Assembly: GCA_963704535.1 (NCBI GenBank)
Contig: OY969916.1
Span: 5,642,001 to 5,706,000, forward strand
Source: G963704535 sp963704535
GTDB lineage: Bacteria > Chloroflexota > Chloroflexia > Chloroflexales > Roseiflexaceae
DNA: 64,000 bases
Direction: 5' to 3'
The translations under genes were made by a program, and so were the position numbers. Positions 8,283 to 17,149 of the stretch are shown piece after piece; the stretch's first letter is position 1; every line of letters begins with the position of its first letter. The notes below the pieces were generated by a model, which was not told where the DNA came from, ran no database searches, and saw only the letters and a list, made by a program, of their open reading frames with translations.

Positions 8283-8310
8283 ATTATAGCATTCTTATTA
8301 GGGTTGTAAA
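8283..8310 (-). promoter_or_regulatory. Predicted promoter for the peptide/E1 block
   Basis: On the minus strand TTTACA (8305-8310) and TATAAT (8283-8288) are 16 bases apart. Transcription would begin near 8276 and give a leader of about 275 bases, containing the MITE, before peptide gene 1. The -35 box is the edge of a type A palindromic repeat. From 8000 to 8354 I see no other gene. Confidence 0.5.
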
Positions 8311-8356
8311 GTGGGAAAGGGGGTTTTGTGGGGGTTTCCCCTACAAAACCCCTTTT
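8304..8356. repeat. Type A palindromic repeat
   Basis: A GTTGTAAAG edge and a GGGGGTTTTGTGGGGG...CCCCTACAAAACCCC palindrome, the same family as the three tandem copies at 15255-15435 and the copy at 31958. It also forms the end of lutB, where it may act as a terminator. Confidence 0.7.
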
Positions 8357-9775
8357 ACTCCTCCCCGCGCTCGCGCTCGCGCTCCTCCCACAGCTCCGTA
8401 AAACGCCGCCGCGCGAACTGGGGGAAATCGCGCGTATTGGTCCACGCGCTCAGTGGCGGCGGCAGCCAGCCGATCATGCCTTGGCGCGCGACCAGCCGGG
8501 TGCCGAGCGAGGCCAGCGTGCCGCCCATCCGGTAGAGCGCCGGGTTGCTCATTACCATCCGCCAGCCCTCCATCGCCGCCCGCTCGACCGCGTCGGCCTT
8601 GCCGGCGGCCACGTAGTCGGCACGCAGGCGCAGCAGCATATCCGGGATAGCGATGCGCACCGGGCAGGCGGCCTGGCACGCGCCGCACAGGCTGCTGGCC
8701 TGCGGCAGGTAGTGGACATCCTTCAGGTCGGGTTCGAGCAGCGGCGTGAGCACCGCACCGATCGGGCCGGAGTAGACCCCGCCGTAGGCATGGCCGCCGA
8801 TCGCCTGGTAGACCGGGCAGACGTTCAGGCACGCGCCGCAGCGGATGCACATCAGCGCCTCGGCGTAGGCACCGCCCAGGATGCCGGAGCGCCCATTGTC
8901 GAGCAGCACCAGGTGGAACTCCTCCGGCCCGTGGGGCTCGCCGTCGCGGGCCGGGCCGCTGACCATCGTCGTGTAGACCGAGATCTTCTGCCCGCTGGCC
9001 GAGCGCGCCAGCACCTGGAGCAGCACCCCCAGGTCGTCGAGCGACGCGACCACCCGCTCGATGCCCATGATCGCCACGTGGATGCGCGGCACGCTGGTGG
9101 TCAGCCGGCCATTGCCTTCGTTGGTCACCAGTGTGACCGCGCCGCTGTCGGCGATGCCGAAGTTGACGCCGCTGATGCCCATCTCGGCCTGGAGGAAGCG
9201 CTGCCGCAGCGCCTGGCGGGCCGTGCGCGCCATGGTGGGAACATCCAGCGTAGCCGGCATGCCCAGGCACCGCTCGAACAGCTCGGCGACCTGCTCGCGG
9301 GTCTTGTGGATGGCCGGCGCGATGATGTGCGAGGGGGTCTCGCCCGCCAACTGGATGATATATTCCCCAGGTCGGTCTCGGCGACCTCCAGGCCGGCCGC
9401 TTCGAGGGCCTGGTTGAGGTGGATCTCCTCGGCGGCCATTGATTTGGACTTGACGATCAGCTTGACGCCCCGGTCGCGCGCCAGGTCGACGATGTAGCGG
9501 CGCGCCGCCGCGCCGTCCTCGGCCCAGCAGACGTGGCCGCCGCGGGCCTCGACGTTGTCGGCCAGCCGCGCCAGCAGCTCGTCCAGGCGGGCCAGCGCCT
9601 TGGCGCGGATCGCGCGGGCCTGGTCGCGCAGGGCCTCGGCGTCGTCAAGCGCGGCCATGGCATTGTCGCGGTTGACGATAAAGCGGGTGGTCGCGCGCCC
9701 AAGCGCGGTCTGGAGCGTGTGGTCATGGAGCGCGTCCTCGACCCGGTCGTAGAAGGGCAGATTCTTAGTGGTCAT
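8355..9775 (-). pseudogene. lutB: LutB-like lactate utilisation Fe-S protein, one frameshift
   Basis: About 473 residues if read through one shift. The first frame (from 9775) gives the LutB N-terminus with VNRDNAMAALDDAEALRDQ and VKSKSMAAEEIHLNQALE; near 9365-9368 a run of G on the coding strand is one base short and the frame changes to EYIIQLAGETPSHIIAPAIH, continuing to the two ferredoxin motifs CIRCGACLNVCP and CGACQAACP and a normal C-terminus. The family takes part in L-lactate oxidation with LutA and LutC. The homopolymer site makes a sequencing error quite possible. lutA lies just upstream; no lutC is visible. Confidence 0.82.
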
Positions 9776-9789
9776 CTATAGACCTCCTG

Positions 9790-9962
9790 GTCAGATTAGA
9801 GATTAGAGATTGGAGATTGGAGATTAGAGATTCCGGAATCTGCAATCTCCTCTTAGACAAGGTTTCGGAGGGCGCCGTTCTACTTTACAGTGTGGGTGGG
9901 GGAAAACTGAGGGGGCAGCCCCCCTCAAACCCCCTTTTTCCCGAAACTGTAAAGCACAAAGA
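9790..9962. repeat. Intergenic repeats: GATTGGAGATT array and type C palindrome
   Basis: At 9793-9852 there are repeated GATTAGA/GATTGGA units followed by their complement, able to form a hairpin. At 9887-9958 a type C element (TTTACAGT ... GAGGGGGCAGCCCCCCTC ... ACTGTAAAG) is a near-perfect palindrome. Both families recur across the window. Confidence 0.7.
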
Positions 9963-9970
9963 ACCTTGTC

Positions 9971-10720
9971 TCAGCGAGCATCGACCATATTGGCCAGCAC
10001 CTCGGCGATGTGGCGTGCGCGGACGCGCGACTCGGCGCGGCTGAGCCCGCCGGCGATCTGGGTCATGCAGCTTGCGTCGCCGGTGACTAGGATGTCGGGG
10101 GCGGTCGATTCGATCGCGGCCAGCTTGCGGTCAAGCATCTTTTCGGAGATCGCGTGCTGCTTGACGGCGAACAGCCCGCCGAAGCCGCAGCACTCGTCGC
10201 AGCCGGGCAGCGGCACGATCTCGGCGCCGGCGACGCGCTCCAGCAGCGCGCGGGCCTGGCGCCGCAGGCCGAGGAAGCGCAGGCCGTGGCAGGCGTCGTG
10301 GTAGGCCAGCCGCCCGGCGTAGCGCGCCCCCACGTCGACGGCGTCCAGCTTATCGACCAGGTACTCGGTCAGCTCGTAGGTGCGGCTGAGCAGCTCCTCG
10401 GCGGCGGCCTGGTGGCCCGTGCCGTCGAACAGCTCGTGGTACAGGTGGCGGATCATGGCGCAGCAGGAGCCCGATGGCAGCACGACATCGCCTTGGCCCC
10501 GCAGCACCTCAATCGTACGCCCGGCCACCGCCCGCGCCTCGTCGCGGAAGCCGGCGTTGAAGCCCATCTGGCCACAGCAGGTTAGGCCGCGCGGGACGTG
10601 GACGGCGACGCCCTGGGCTTCGAGCAGCTTGGCGGCGGCGAGCCCGATGGTCGGGTAGAGCTGGTCGACGATGCAGGAGACAAACAGGGTGACGCGCCGT
10701 GGTCGGGAGTGAGCGGACAC
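9971..10720 (-). CDS. lutA: LutA-like (Fe)-S oxidoreductase with two CCG domains
   Basis: Counted from GTG 10720, which has AGGAG seven bases upstream, the protein has 249 residues, the usual LutA size. Two cysteine-rich CCG domains are visible: VSCIVDQLYPTIGLAAAKLL with LTCCGQMGFNAG and SGSCCAMIRHLYHELF in the first half, YHDACHGLRFLGLRRQARALL with DECCGFGGLFAVKQHAIS in the second. Such domains hold an unusual 4Fe-4S centre. With LutB it should oxidise L-lactate (or a related hydroxyacid) to the keto acid. lutB follows downstream after a repeat-filled 190-base gap. Confidence 0.88.
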   Translation of the reverse strand: MSAHSRPRRVTLFVSCIVDQLYPTIGLAAAKLLEAQGVAVHVPRGLTCCGQMGFNAGFRDEARAVAGRTIEVLRGQGDVVLPSGSCCAMIRHLYHELFDGTGHQAAAEELLSRTYELTEYLVDKLDAVDVGARYAGRLAYHDACHGLRFLGLRRQARALLERVAGAEIVPLPGCDECCGFGGLFAVKQHAISEKMLDRKLAAIESTAPDILVTGDASCMTQIAGGLSRAESRVRARHIAEVLANMVDAR

Positions 10721-10737
10721 CGGATTACTCCTTCTGG

Positions 10738-10985
10738 GAGGCTGTTTGAAAAAAGGGGAGTTTGAGGGGTCGCCCCTCAAGACGCCTTTCCACAAGGGAG
10801 CTTGAGCGACGCACCGACTTTTTCAGCCAGTCTCCGATGGCAGGAACGGGGACATTATAGCAGGAACCGGTGCGATGATTGGAGATTGGAGATTGGAGAT
10901 TGGAGATTGGAGATTGGAGATTGGAGATTGGAGATTGGAGATTGGAGATTTTTCCCCAATCTCCAATCTCTAATCTCTCATCTTT
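10738..10985. repeat. Type B palindrome and GATTGGA tandem array
   Basis: A type B element (GAGGCTGTTTGAAAA ... GAGGGGTCGCCCCTC) at 10738-10797, partly truncated. At 10876-10950 ten near-perfect seven-base GATTGGA units follow one another, and 10955-10980 is their complement, giving a long hairpin. The right edge of the array touches the amidohydrolase stop codon. Confidence 0.8.
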
Positions 10986-11850
10986 TTACCGCTCGGAAAG
11001 CCGGTAGACCCGCCGGGCGTTATCGGCCCACAGCTTGCGCCGCGCGACCGGCGAGAGATTGGTCGTCAGCGAGTTCGAGCGTCTCGACCCAGCGCCGGTA
11101 CTCTGATGCCAGCAGAACAACCGGCCAGTCGCCACCGAACATGACCCGATCCGGGCCAAAAGCCACCAGCACATGCTCCACGTAGGGCCTAAGATCTTCA
11201 GCCTCCCAGCCCTGGTGGTCGGCCTCGGTGACCAGGCCGCTGATTTTGCAGACAACGTTCGGCAATGCGGCCAGCTCGGCGATCTGCGCGCGCCACGGGT
11301 CGAGGAGGTGCTCTTTGATGTTGGGTTTGGCGACATGATCCAGGATGAAGCTGGTGTCGGGGCAGCGGCGGACCAAGTCGATCACGCCGGCGAGCTGGTG
11401 GTGGTAGATGCAGATGTCGAAGGACAGGCCGTACTCAGGCAGGATCTGTACGCCGCGTACAAACCCCGGGCGCAGGCAGAACTCCGGGTCGGGCTCGGAT
11501 TGGAGGATGCGGCGAACGCCCTTGACGCGCGGGCCGCTCGCGGCCAGCGCCGCGAGGAAGGCGCGCACCTGCTCGCCATACTCGACCGGCGCGTAGGCCA
11601 CGATCCCCTGGAGCCGCGGGTCTTCGCGGGCGCGCTCAGCGGCCCACTGGGCCTCAAGCAGCCCGTACGCCGGCTCGACGTCGACCTGCAAATAGACCAT
11701 CGCGGCGATGTCGATTCCGGCGGTGTGCTCGCGATACTCGTCCAGGCCGTAGGGCCGGTTCAGCAGCGCGCTGCCGTCGAGCCAGGACATGCGAAAGTGC
11801 TGCGGGTGCCACAGATGCAGGTGCGTGTCGACGATCGGAAAGTCAGGCAT
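10986..11850 (-). pseudogene. Amidohydrolase 2 / L-fuconolactonase-like hydrolase, late frameshift
   Basis: A TIM-barrel metal hydrolase of about 287 residues. The N-terminal VDTHLHLWHPQHF metal motif, ILDHVAKPN, VVCKISGLVTEAD and MFGGDWPV are characteristic of the lactonase-like amidohydrolase 2 family (COG3618). In the original frame it ends early at 11020 with AGRAAQAVGR. A shift near 11065 restores the expected family tail LSPVARRKLWADNARRVYRL and a stop at 10986. The catalytic part is complete, so the shift may be an error or a mild truncation. Fuconolactonase-like members act in sugar-acid degradation; the true substrate is uncertain. Confidence 0.8.
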
Positions 11851-11875
11851 ATTTTATTCCTCACGTTCTTGGTGC

Positions 11876-11943
11876 TTTACAGTTCTGGGGAAAAAGGGGG
11901 TTTGAGGGGGCAGCCCCTCAGTCTCCCCACTCACACCGTAATG
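11876..11943. repeat. Type C palindromic repeat
   Basis: TTTACAGTTCTGGGG ... TTTGAGGGGGCAGCCCCTCA ... ACACCGTAA, the same family as 9887-9958 and 36505-36660. It lies between the convergent-spaced amidohydrolase and acetyltransferase genes of the minus strand. Confidence 0.65.
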
Positions 11944-11945
11944 TA

Positions 11946-12440
11946 TTAGGGCGGGGAGAGAAACGACTGGACCGGGCCACGCCAGGCCTCAGTCTGCACC
12001 CAGGACTCGCGGTAGCGGCCGCCGGTGTAGATTTGAAGCGTGTTGCGCCAGAAGGCATGGGCCGGCACGTTTGTGGCCGGCGATGCGATCTCCCAAGGGC
12101 CGGGGAAGTGGTCGAAGAGCTGCATCGCCGCCACTCGCCCTACGCTGACGCGGCGATACCTACGCATAATGAAGAACTCGGCGATCGCGTGTCCGTCGAA
12201 AGCGGCGGGCCGCTGGCTGCGGCGATCGACCAACGCGAAGCCTGCCAGCCGGCCCTCGGCGCGAATCAGGAACGGGTGGCAGCCCGCCTCGGTCCAGAAG
12301 CGATCGAAAGATGGGTAGTGGAAGCATCCCTGTTCGTCCACCTCGTCCGGCACGATCTCGCTGTAGTCGTGCAAGTAGAGTTGCATCAGGTTCGCCAGGA
12401 TCGGCTGGTCGGCAACGGCGGGCTGTAGCGAGATCTGCAC
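11946..12440 (-). CDS. GNAT-type acetyltransferase
   Basis: A 164-residue protein with a late GNAT pattern: FLIRAEGRLAGFALVDRRSQ, then IAEFFIMRRYRRVSVGRVAAMQLFDHFPGPWEI, where RRYRRVSVGR is the acetyl-CoA loop, and a final segment NVPAHAFWRNTLQIYTGG. This form is common in Bacillus and Chloroflexota as predicted acetyltransferases (COG5628 type). The substrate is unknown. No clear operon partner. Confidence 0.75.
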   Translation of the reverse strand: MQISLQPAVADQPILANLMQLYLHDYSEIVPDEVDEQGCFHYPSFDRFWTEAGCHPFLIRAEGRLAGFALVDRRSQRPAAFDGHAIAEFFIMRRYRRVSVGRVAAMQLFDHFPGPWEIASPATNVPAHAFWRNTLQIYTGGRYRESWVQTEAWRGPVQSFLSPP

Positions 12441-12566
12441 GGTCGCCTCGCTTGTCTTCGCTCAGTGCATCGGGACACCCTTATGGTACCACGCCTGGCA
12501 AGAGGCCGGGGCGGCTGGAGATGGAGCTTGATAGTATCCCACTGCGATAACGCGCGGGGCGGAGGT

Positions 12567-12857
12567 GGCAAGATGACAAGGTGACAAGGTGACAAGGTGA
12601 TACGCGACGGCAACGCCCATATGGGCGACAACGTGGTACGCGATGGCAACAATGCCTGCGGCGGCGACAACATGATGCGCGATGGCAATGCCCGCATCGG
12701 CGACAATGTGGGTAGTGGCGTAGCAGTTGCGCCGATCGAGCAATCCACGTTGTCGATACAGGCAACTGCTACGTCCCTACGGCATTCATCGCGCCGCGAT
12801 GACGGTTCGTGGCGGCATGGCATTCATCGCGCCACGATGACGGTTCGTGGCCGGGGT
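12567..12857. repeat. Composite tandem-repeat and palindrome region
   Basis: Gene-free stretch. It begins with AAGGTGAC units (12577-12600), then three imperfect 37-39-base units built on GCGATGGCAAC...GGCGACAA (12599-12712). A hairpin with perfect 11-base arms follows (12720-12730 with 12762-12772). Last come two 33-base direct copies (12781-12813 and 12819-12851, one mismatch), each holding the palindrome TCATCGCG-N-CGCGATGA. The function is unknown. Confidence 0.7.
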
Positions 12858-12866
12858 GCGGGCCGC

Positions 12867-15086
12867 CTACGCCTGCGGCGGCTGTCCAGTCGGCGCCTGC
12901 CCCACCGATTGCAGCAGCAGCTCGGCCACATCCTTGCGCGCCAGGGTCTCGTCCACGCCGGTGTTCTTGGCGGCGTCCTCGAACATGACCATGCAGTAAG
13001 GGCACGCCAGCGCCAGCGTCTGCGGCTTGGCCTGCTGGATCTGCTCCAGGCGGATGACATTGACATTCTTCTTACCCCAGCCCTCCATCCAGGCGTTGCC
13101 GCCGCCGCCGCCGCAGCACATCGCGCGCTCGCGGTTCCAGTCGGGCACCTCGGCCAACTCCAGGCCAGGGATGCTCTCCAGCACGCTGCGTGGCGCGTCG
13201 TAGATATCGTTGTAGCGTCCGATGTAGCATGGATCGTGGTAGGCCACCCGCTCATTCACCGGCTCGGTTGGTGTGAGCTTGCCGGCGGCGATCAGCCGGG
13301 CCAGGAACTCGGTGTGGTGGACCACCTGATAGTCCACGCCGGCCTTGCCACCGAACTGCGGGTACTCGTTCTTGATCGTGTTGAAGCAGTGGGCGCAGGT
13401 GGTGACGACCATGTTGAACTTGTACTGGCCCATCGTCTCGATATTGGTCTGCGCCTGCTGCTGGTACAGCAACTCCTCGCCCATGCGCCGGGCCGGGTCG
13501 CCGGTACAGGTCTCCTCCTCGCCCAGGATCGCGAAATCGACCCCGGCGCGCTGGAAGAGCTGCACCATCGCGCGGGCCACGCGCCGGGAGCGCTCGTCGT
13601 AGCTGGGCGCGCAGCCGACCCAGTAGAGCACATCGACCTGTTCCTTCTCGGCCAGCGTCGGCACGTCCAGGCCATCGGTCCAGGCGGCGCGCTCGCGCTG
13701 CGGCAGCCGCCAGGGGTTGCCCTGCCGCTCGATCCCCTCCAGCACGCGCTTAACGCCCCCCGGCACCTCGCTCTGGATCATCGTCAGGTTGCGGCGCAGA
13801 TCGACGATCTGGTCGACGTGCTCGATCATGGCTGGGCACTCCTCCATGCAGGCCCGGCAGGTCGTACAGCTCCACAGTTCGTTCTCGGTAAAGAACTGGT
13901 GCTCGAACAGCGGAATGGTCTCGGCATCGCCCTTGACGACGCGGTAGCGCTGCTGCTCGTCGGCCGGCTGGCCGGCCTCGCCGGCCTCGTCGGTGGTGCC
14001 GGCCTCGACGTTCGGGTGGACGCGGGCGATCGTCCCGTCGCGCAGCAGGATCGGCTCGCCGCGCATCAGGTTGGCCATCTTGGTGACGAGAAACTTGGGC
14101 GATAGCTCGGTGCCGGCGGCGTTGGCCGGGCACTTCGATTGGCAGCGACCGCAGCGCATGCAGGCGTCGAAGTCGAGCCGCTGCTTCCAGGTGAAGTCGG
14201 CCAGCGTGGCCACGCCGAGCGCCGGTTCATCCTTCTCGATCTCGGCCTCCAGGTTCGGGATGGGCCGCAACGCGCCCTTGGGCTCCTGGTCGCGGAAGAA
14301 GGTGTTGATCGGGGTGTAGAAGATATGCTTGAACTTGGTGAACGGGATCGAGGCCACGAACGCGAACGTCATCAGCATGTGGGTGACCCAGAAGAAGACG
14401 TGCAGACCCAGGCCCACCGGGCTGCCGTTGCCCAGGCCGATGCCGCGGAATAGCGTCGCCAGCCCGTAGCCGGCGAACGAGTTCAGCGCCCACGGCTGAT
14501 CGTAGACGATAGCGCCGCCGATGGTCTGGTTGGACAGCCGCAGCCCCTCGATCAGGTAGCCGGTGACGGTGATGTAGAGCAGCGTCGCCAGCACCCACAG
14601 GTCGGTGCTGCGGTTGTCAAGCCGATCGGGCCTGCTGCGGTAGCGCCGCCACGTGGCCCAGACCAGGCCGGCCAGCAGCACCAGGCCCATGGTGTCGAGG
14701 ATGAACTCGTAGGCTTGATAGAACCCGCCGACCAGGATGCGGCCGGCTTCCGGGCCGATCAGCGGGACAGTGAAGTCCTCCTCGACCGCGATGATATCGG
14801 TGCCGATGAACAGCGCCAGGAACCCGAAGAAGATCAGCGCGTGCATGGTGCCCGGCTTGCGGTCGCGCAGCACCCGCTTCTGCCCGAAGACCTGCGACAG
14901 CGCCTCGAACAGGCGCGCGCGGAGATTGGCGATCCGTGCATCCGGCTTGCCCCGGCGCCAGCGGCCGATGTCGCGCAGCACGCCCCAGGTCATCACCGCC
15001 AGGGCGATGATCGCGGTCAGGTACACCGACAATGAGCCGAAGGACTCGCCGATGTTCCAGTAGATCTCGCGGATGGATTCGGTCAT
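12867..15086 (-). CDS. Membrane-bound HdrD/GlcF-like Fe-S oxidoreductase with NarI-like domain
   Basis: About 739 residues from ATG 15086, preceded by GGGAG. The first ~240 residues hold five or so membrane helices like the haem-b subunit NarI/DsrM. Two ferredoxin clusters follow, CMRCGRCQSKCP and CTTCRACMEECP, and then two CCG domains (YWVGCAPSYDERS, TCAHCFNTIKNEYP, YHDPCYIGRYNDIYDAPR, CCGGGGGNAW). This is the fused HdrE-HdrD-like architecture that links a cytoplasmic dehydrogenase to the quinone pool. Acyl-CoA or hydroxyacid oxidation is a common partner; the donor here is unknown. It stands alone between repeat arrays. An in-frame ATG at 15146 is less likely. Confidence 0.88.
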   Translation of the reverse strand: MTESIREIYWNIGESFGSLSVYLTAIIALAVMTWGVLRDIGRWRRGKPDARIANLRARLFEALSQVFGQKRVLRDRKPGTMHALIFFGFLALFIGTDIIAVEEDFTVPLIGPEAGRILVGGFYQAYEFILDTMGLVLLAGLVWATWRRYRSRPDRLDNRSTDLWVLATLLYITVTGYLIEGLRLSNQTIGGAIVYDQPWALNSFAGYGLATLFRGIGLGNGSPVGLGLHVFFWVTHMLMTFAFVASIPFTKFKHIFYTPINTFFRDQEPKGALRPIPNLEAEIEKDEPALGVATLADFTWKQRLDFDACMRCGRCQSKCPANAAGTELSPKFLVTKMANLMRGEPILLRDGTIARVHPNVEAGTTDEAGEAGQPADEQQRYRVVKGDAETIPLFEHQFFTENELWSCTTCRACMEECPAMIEHVDQIVDLRRNLTMIQSEVPGGVKRVLEGIERQGNPWRLPQRERAAWTDGLDVPTLAEKEQVDVLYWVGCAPSYDERSRRVARAMVQLFQRAGVDFAILGEEETCTGDPARRMGEELLYQQQAQTNIETMGQYKFNMVVTTCAHCFNTIKNEYPQFGGKAGVDYQVVHHTEFLARLIAAGKLTPTEPVNERVAYHDPCYIGRYNDIYDAPRSVLESIPGLELAEVPDWNRERAMCCGGGGGNAWMEGWGKKNVNVIRLEQIQQAKPQTLALACPYCMVMFEDAAKNTGVDETLARKDVAELLLQSVGQAPTGQPPQA

Positions 15087-15254
15087 TGGAGGCTCCCTCA
15101 GGGCCGTGCCGGCCAGGTATGGGAGGATACGCTTGAGGCGCGGCAATCATAACATCGGTGATGCGGAGCGTCAAACGCGCTGGCATGCTGTGGCAATCTT
15201 CGATGGCCACTGGTTGACGCCCCCCGGCGCTCCTGGTACGATACTGCGACCGAT

Positions 15255-15435
15255 GAGTTGTAAAGGGGGTATGGGGAAGCCCCCACAAAACCCCTTCTCA
15301 ACTTTACAACCCTGAGTTGTAAAAGGGGGTGTGGGGGAAGCCCCCACAAAACCCTTTCCCAACTTTACAACCCTGAGTTGTAAAAGGGGGTGTGGGGGAA
15401 GCCCCCACAAAACCCTTTCCCAACTTTACAACCCT
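15255..15435. repeat. Three tandem type A palindromic repeats
   Basis: Units start at 15255, 15314 and 15375 and measure 59, 61 and 61 bases. Units 2 and 3 are identical. Each is a long palindrome, GAGTTGTAAAAGGGGG ... GTGGGGGAAGCCCCCAC ... CCCAACTTTACAACCCT. The array separates the HdrD-like gene from the divergent GMC gene. Confidence 0.9.
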
Positions 15436-15452
15436 TATAGGAATGCTATAGG
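15425..15452 (+). promoter_or_regulatory. Possible repeat-borne promoter for the GMC gene
   Basis: TTTACA (15425-15430), the outer edge of the last type A unit, lies 16 bases before TATAGG (15447-15452). The -10 box overlaps AGGAG (15450-15454), the ribosome site of the gene at 15464, so use as promoter would shorten the leader to a few bases. The same edge-plus-TATA arrangement occurs at 8283-8310. Confidence 0.35.
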
Positions 15453-15463
15453 AGCAGCCATAG

Positions 15464-17053
15464 ATGTATGATTACGTGGTGGTTGGCGCCGGTTCGGCCG
15501 GCTGCGTGGTCGCCAGTCGCCTCAGTGCGAACCCCGCCCGCACGGTGCTGCTGCTGGAGGCGGGCGGCTCCGACGATCGCCCGGAGATCGCCATCCCCTA
15601 CGCGGCCTGGCAGCTACAGGGCAGCAACCTGGACTGGGCCTACCGCACCGAGCCACAACCGCAGCTCGAACATCGCCGCATCGCTTGGCCGCGCGGCAAG
15701 GTGCTGGGCGGCACCAGCTCGATCAACGCCATGGTCTATATGCGCGGGCACCGCCGGGTCTATGATGAATGGCAGGCGGCCGGCAATCCCGGCTGGGGCT
15801 ATCTCGATGTCTTGGAGCTGTTCAAGCGCTCCGAGCATCAGGAGCGCGGCGCGGACGCCTATCACGGTGTTGGCGGCCCGCTCAACGTCGCCGATCTGCG
15901 CGATCCCAACCCGCTCTCGGGCATGTTCGTCGATGCGGCGGGAACACTCGGATTTCCTCTGAATGTCGACTTCAACGCTGCGGAACAGGAAGGCTTTGGC
16001 TTCTACCAGGTGACTCAGAAGGAAGGGCATCGTTGGAGTGCTGCGGACGCATTTCTGCGGCCGGTGATGCACCGCTCCAACCTGACGGTGCATACCGCCG
16101 CCCATGTCACCAGGCTGCTGTTTGAAGGAACGCGCGTCGTCGGCGTCAGCTATATTCAGGGCGGTGAAACGCGCCAGGTGCATGCCCGCAACGAGGTGAT
16201 CCTGTGCGGCGGCGCGATCAACTCCCCGCAGTTGCTGCTCCTCTCGGGCATCGGCCCAGCCGACCAGTTGCGCGCATTGGATATCCCCGTGGTGGTTGAT
16301 CTACCGGGCGTTGGTCGTAATCTTCAGGACCACCTGGACGTGGCAGTGGCCTATGCCTGTACCGAGCCGATCAGTTGGGGCACGCTCTCCGCCGAGGCCG
16401 AAAGCGTGTATCAGACATCGGGTAAAGGACCGCTGTCCTCCAATGGACCGGAGGCAGGCGGCTTTCTCATGACCCGCCCTGCTCTGCCGATGCCCGACCT
16501 CCAATTCCACTTCTCGCCGGGCTGGTCGGTGGGCTATGGGACGGAGCGGCCGGCGGGTCATGGGTTTGCGTTTTGGCCGGCACTACTACGGCCCGAAAGC
16601 CGTGGCTCTCTGACATTGCGCTCGCGCGATCCATTCACTCCACCGCTGATTCAGCCAAACTACCTGGCCTGCGCGGCCGACATCGATGTGCTGGAGCAGG
16701 GCATTCTGATTGCGCGCCGCCTGGCCCGCACACCGGCCTTCGCTTCCGTTCTCGGCGACGAGATCCAGCCGGGGCCGGCAGTGCAAAATACGGCGGAGCT
16801 GCGCGCCTACATCCGCAGTCATGCCTCGACAGTCTATCATCCGGTCGGTACCTGCAAGATGGGCAGCGATCCGCTGGCGGTGGTTGACGCGCAGCTCCGC
16901 GTGTACGGCGTGGAGGGATTGCGCGTCGCCGATGCTTCGATCATGCCCAGCATTGTCAACGGTAATACCAATGCACCCGCGATGATGATCGGCGAAAAAC
17001 TGGCCGAGCTGGTGCAACCTCCAAACCACTCCGGTAAAACCACTGTGGTGTGA
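15464..17053 (+). CDS. GMC family FAD oxidoreductase (choline dehydrogenase-like)
   Basis: A full-length 529-residue GMC enzyme. The FAD fold starts at residue 4 (VVVGAGSAGCVVASRLS) with the acidic EAGGSDDRPE after it; GKVLGGTSSINAMVYMRGH is the first GMC signature, GAINSPQLLLLSGIGP the second, and the C-terminus carries YHPVGTCKMG with the catalytic His and GNTNAPAMMIGEKLAE. It oxidises an alcohol to an aldehyde or ketone; choline, long-chain or aromatic alcohols are all possible. No signal peptide. AGGAG lies ten bases before ATG. No betaine-pathway neighbour is present, so I do not name the substrate. Confidence 0.92.
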   Translation: MYDYVVVGAGSAGCVVASRLSANPARTVLLLEAGGSDDRPEIAIPYAAWQLQGSNLDWAYRTEPQPQLEHRRIAWPRGKVLGGTSSINAMVYMRGHRRVYDEWQAAGNPGWGYLDVLELFKRSEHQERGADAYHGVGGPLNVADLRDPNPLSGMFVDAAGTLGFPLNVDFNAAEQEGFGFYQVTQKEGHRWSAADAFLRPVMHRSNLTVHTAAHVTRLLFEGTRVVGVSYIQGGETRQVHARNEVILCGGAINSPQLLLLSGIGPADQLRALDIPVVVDLPGVGRNLQDHLDVAVAYACTEPISWGTLSAEAESVYQTSGKGPLSSNGPEAGGFLMTRPALPMPDLQFHFSPGWSVGYGTERPAGHGFAFWPALLRPESRGSLTLRSRDPFTPPLIQPNYLACAADIDVLEQGILIARRLARTPAFASVLGDEIQPGPAVQNTAELRAYIRSHASTVYHPVGTCKMGSDPLAVVDAQLRVYGVEGLRVADASIMPSIVNGNTNAPAMMIGEKLAELVQPPNHSGKTTVV

Positions 17054-17149
17054 CCACTACTATAATCAGCCGTAACCTTGACAGCCGTGGTGCCGCTGGT
17101 TATAGTGAAGGTGCAGCTTCCATCTACTCTATATAAGAAAGGAGGCCCG

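Noticed and set aside
2996..8310. Flanking attachment sites or integrase for the peptide block
   Set aside because: No direct repeat at both ends and no integrase were found; only base composition, a MITE and an IS3 scar suggest transfer.
12597..14105. Long plus-strand open frame of 502 codons
   Set aside because: It lies opposite the HdrD-like gene, whose frame has clear Fe-S motifs; GC-rich antisense frames stay open by chance. Same for 20538-21965 opposite the subtilase and 8328-9497 opposite lutB.
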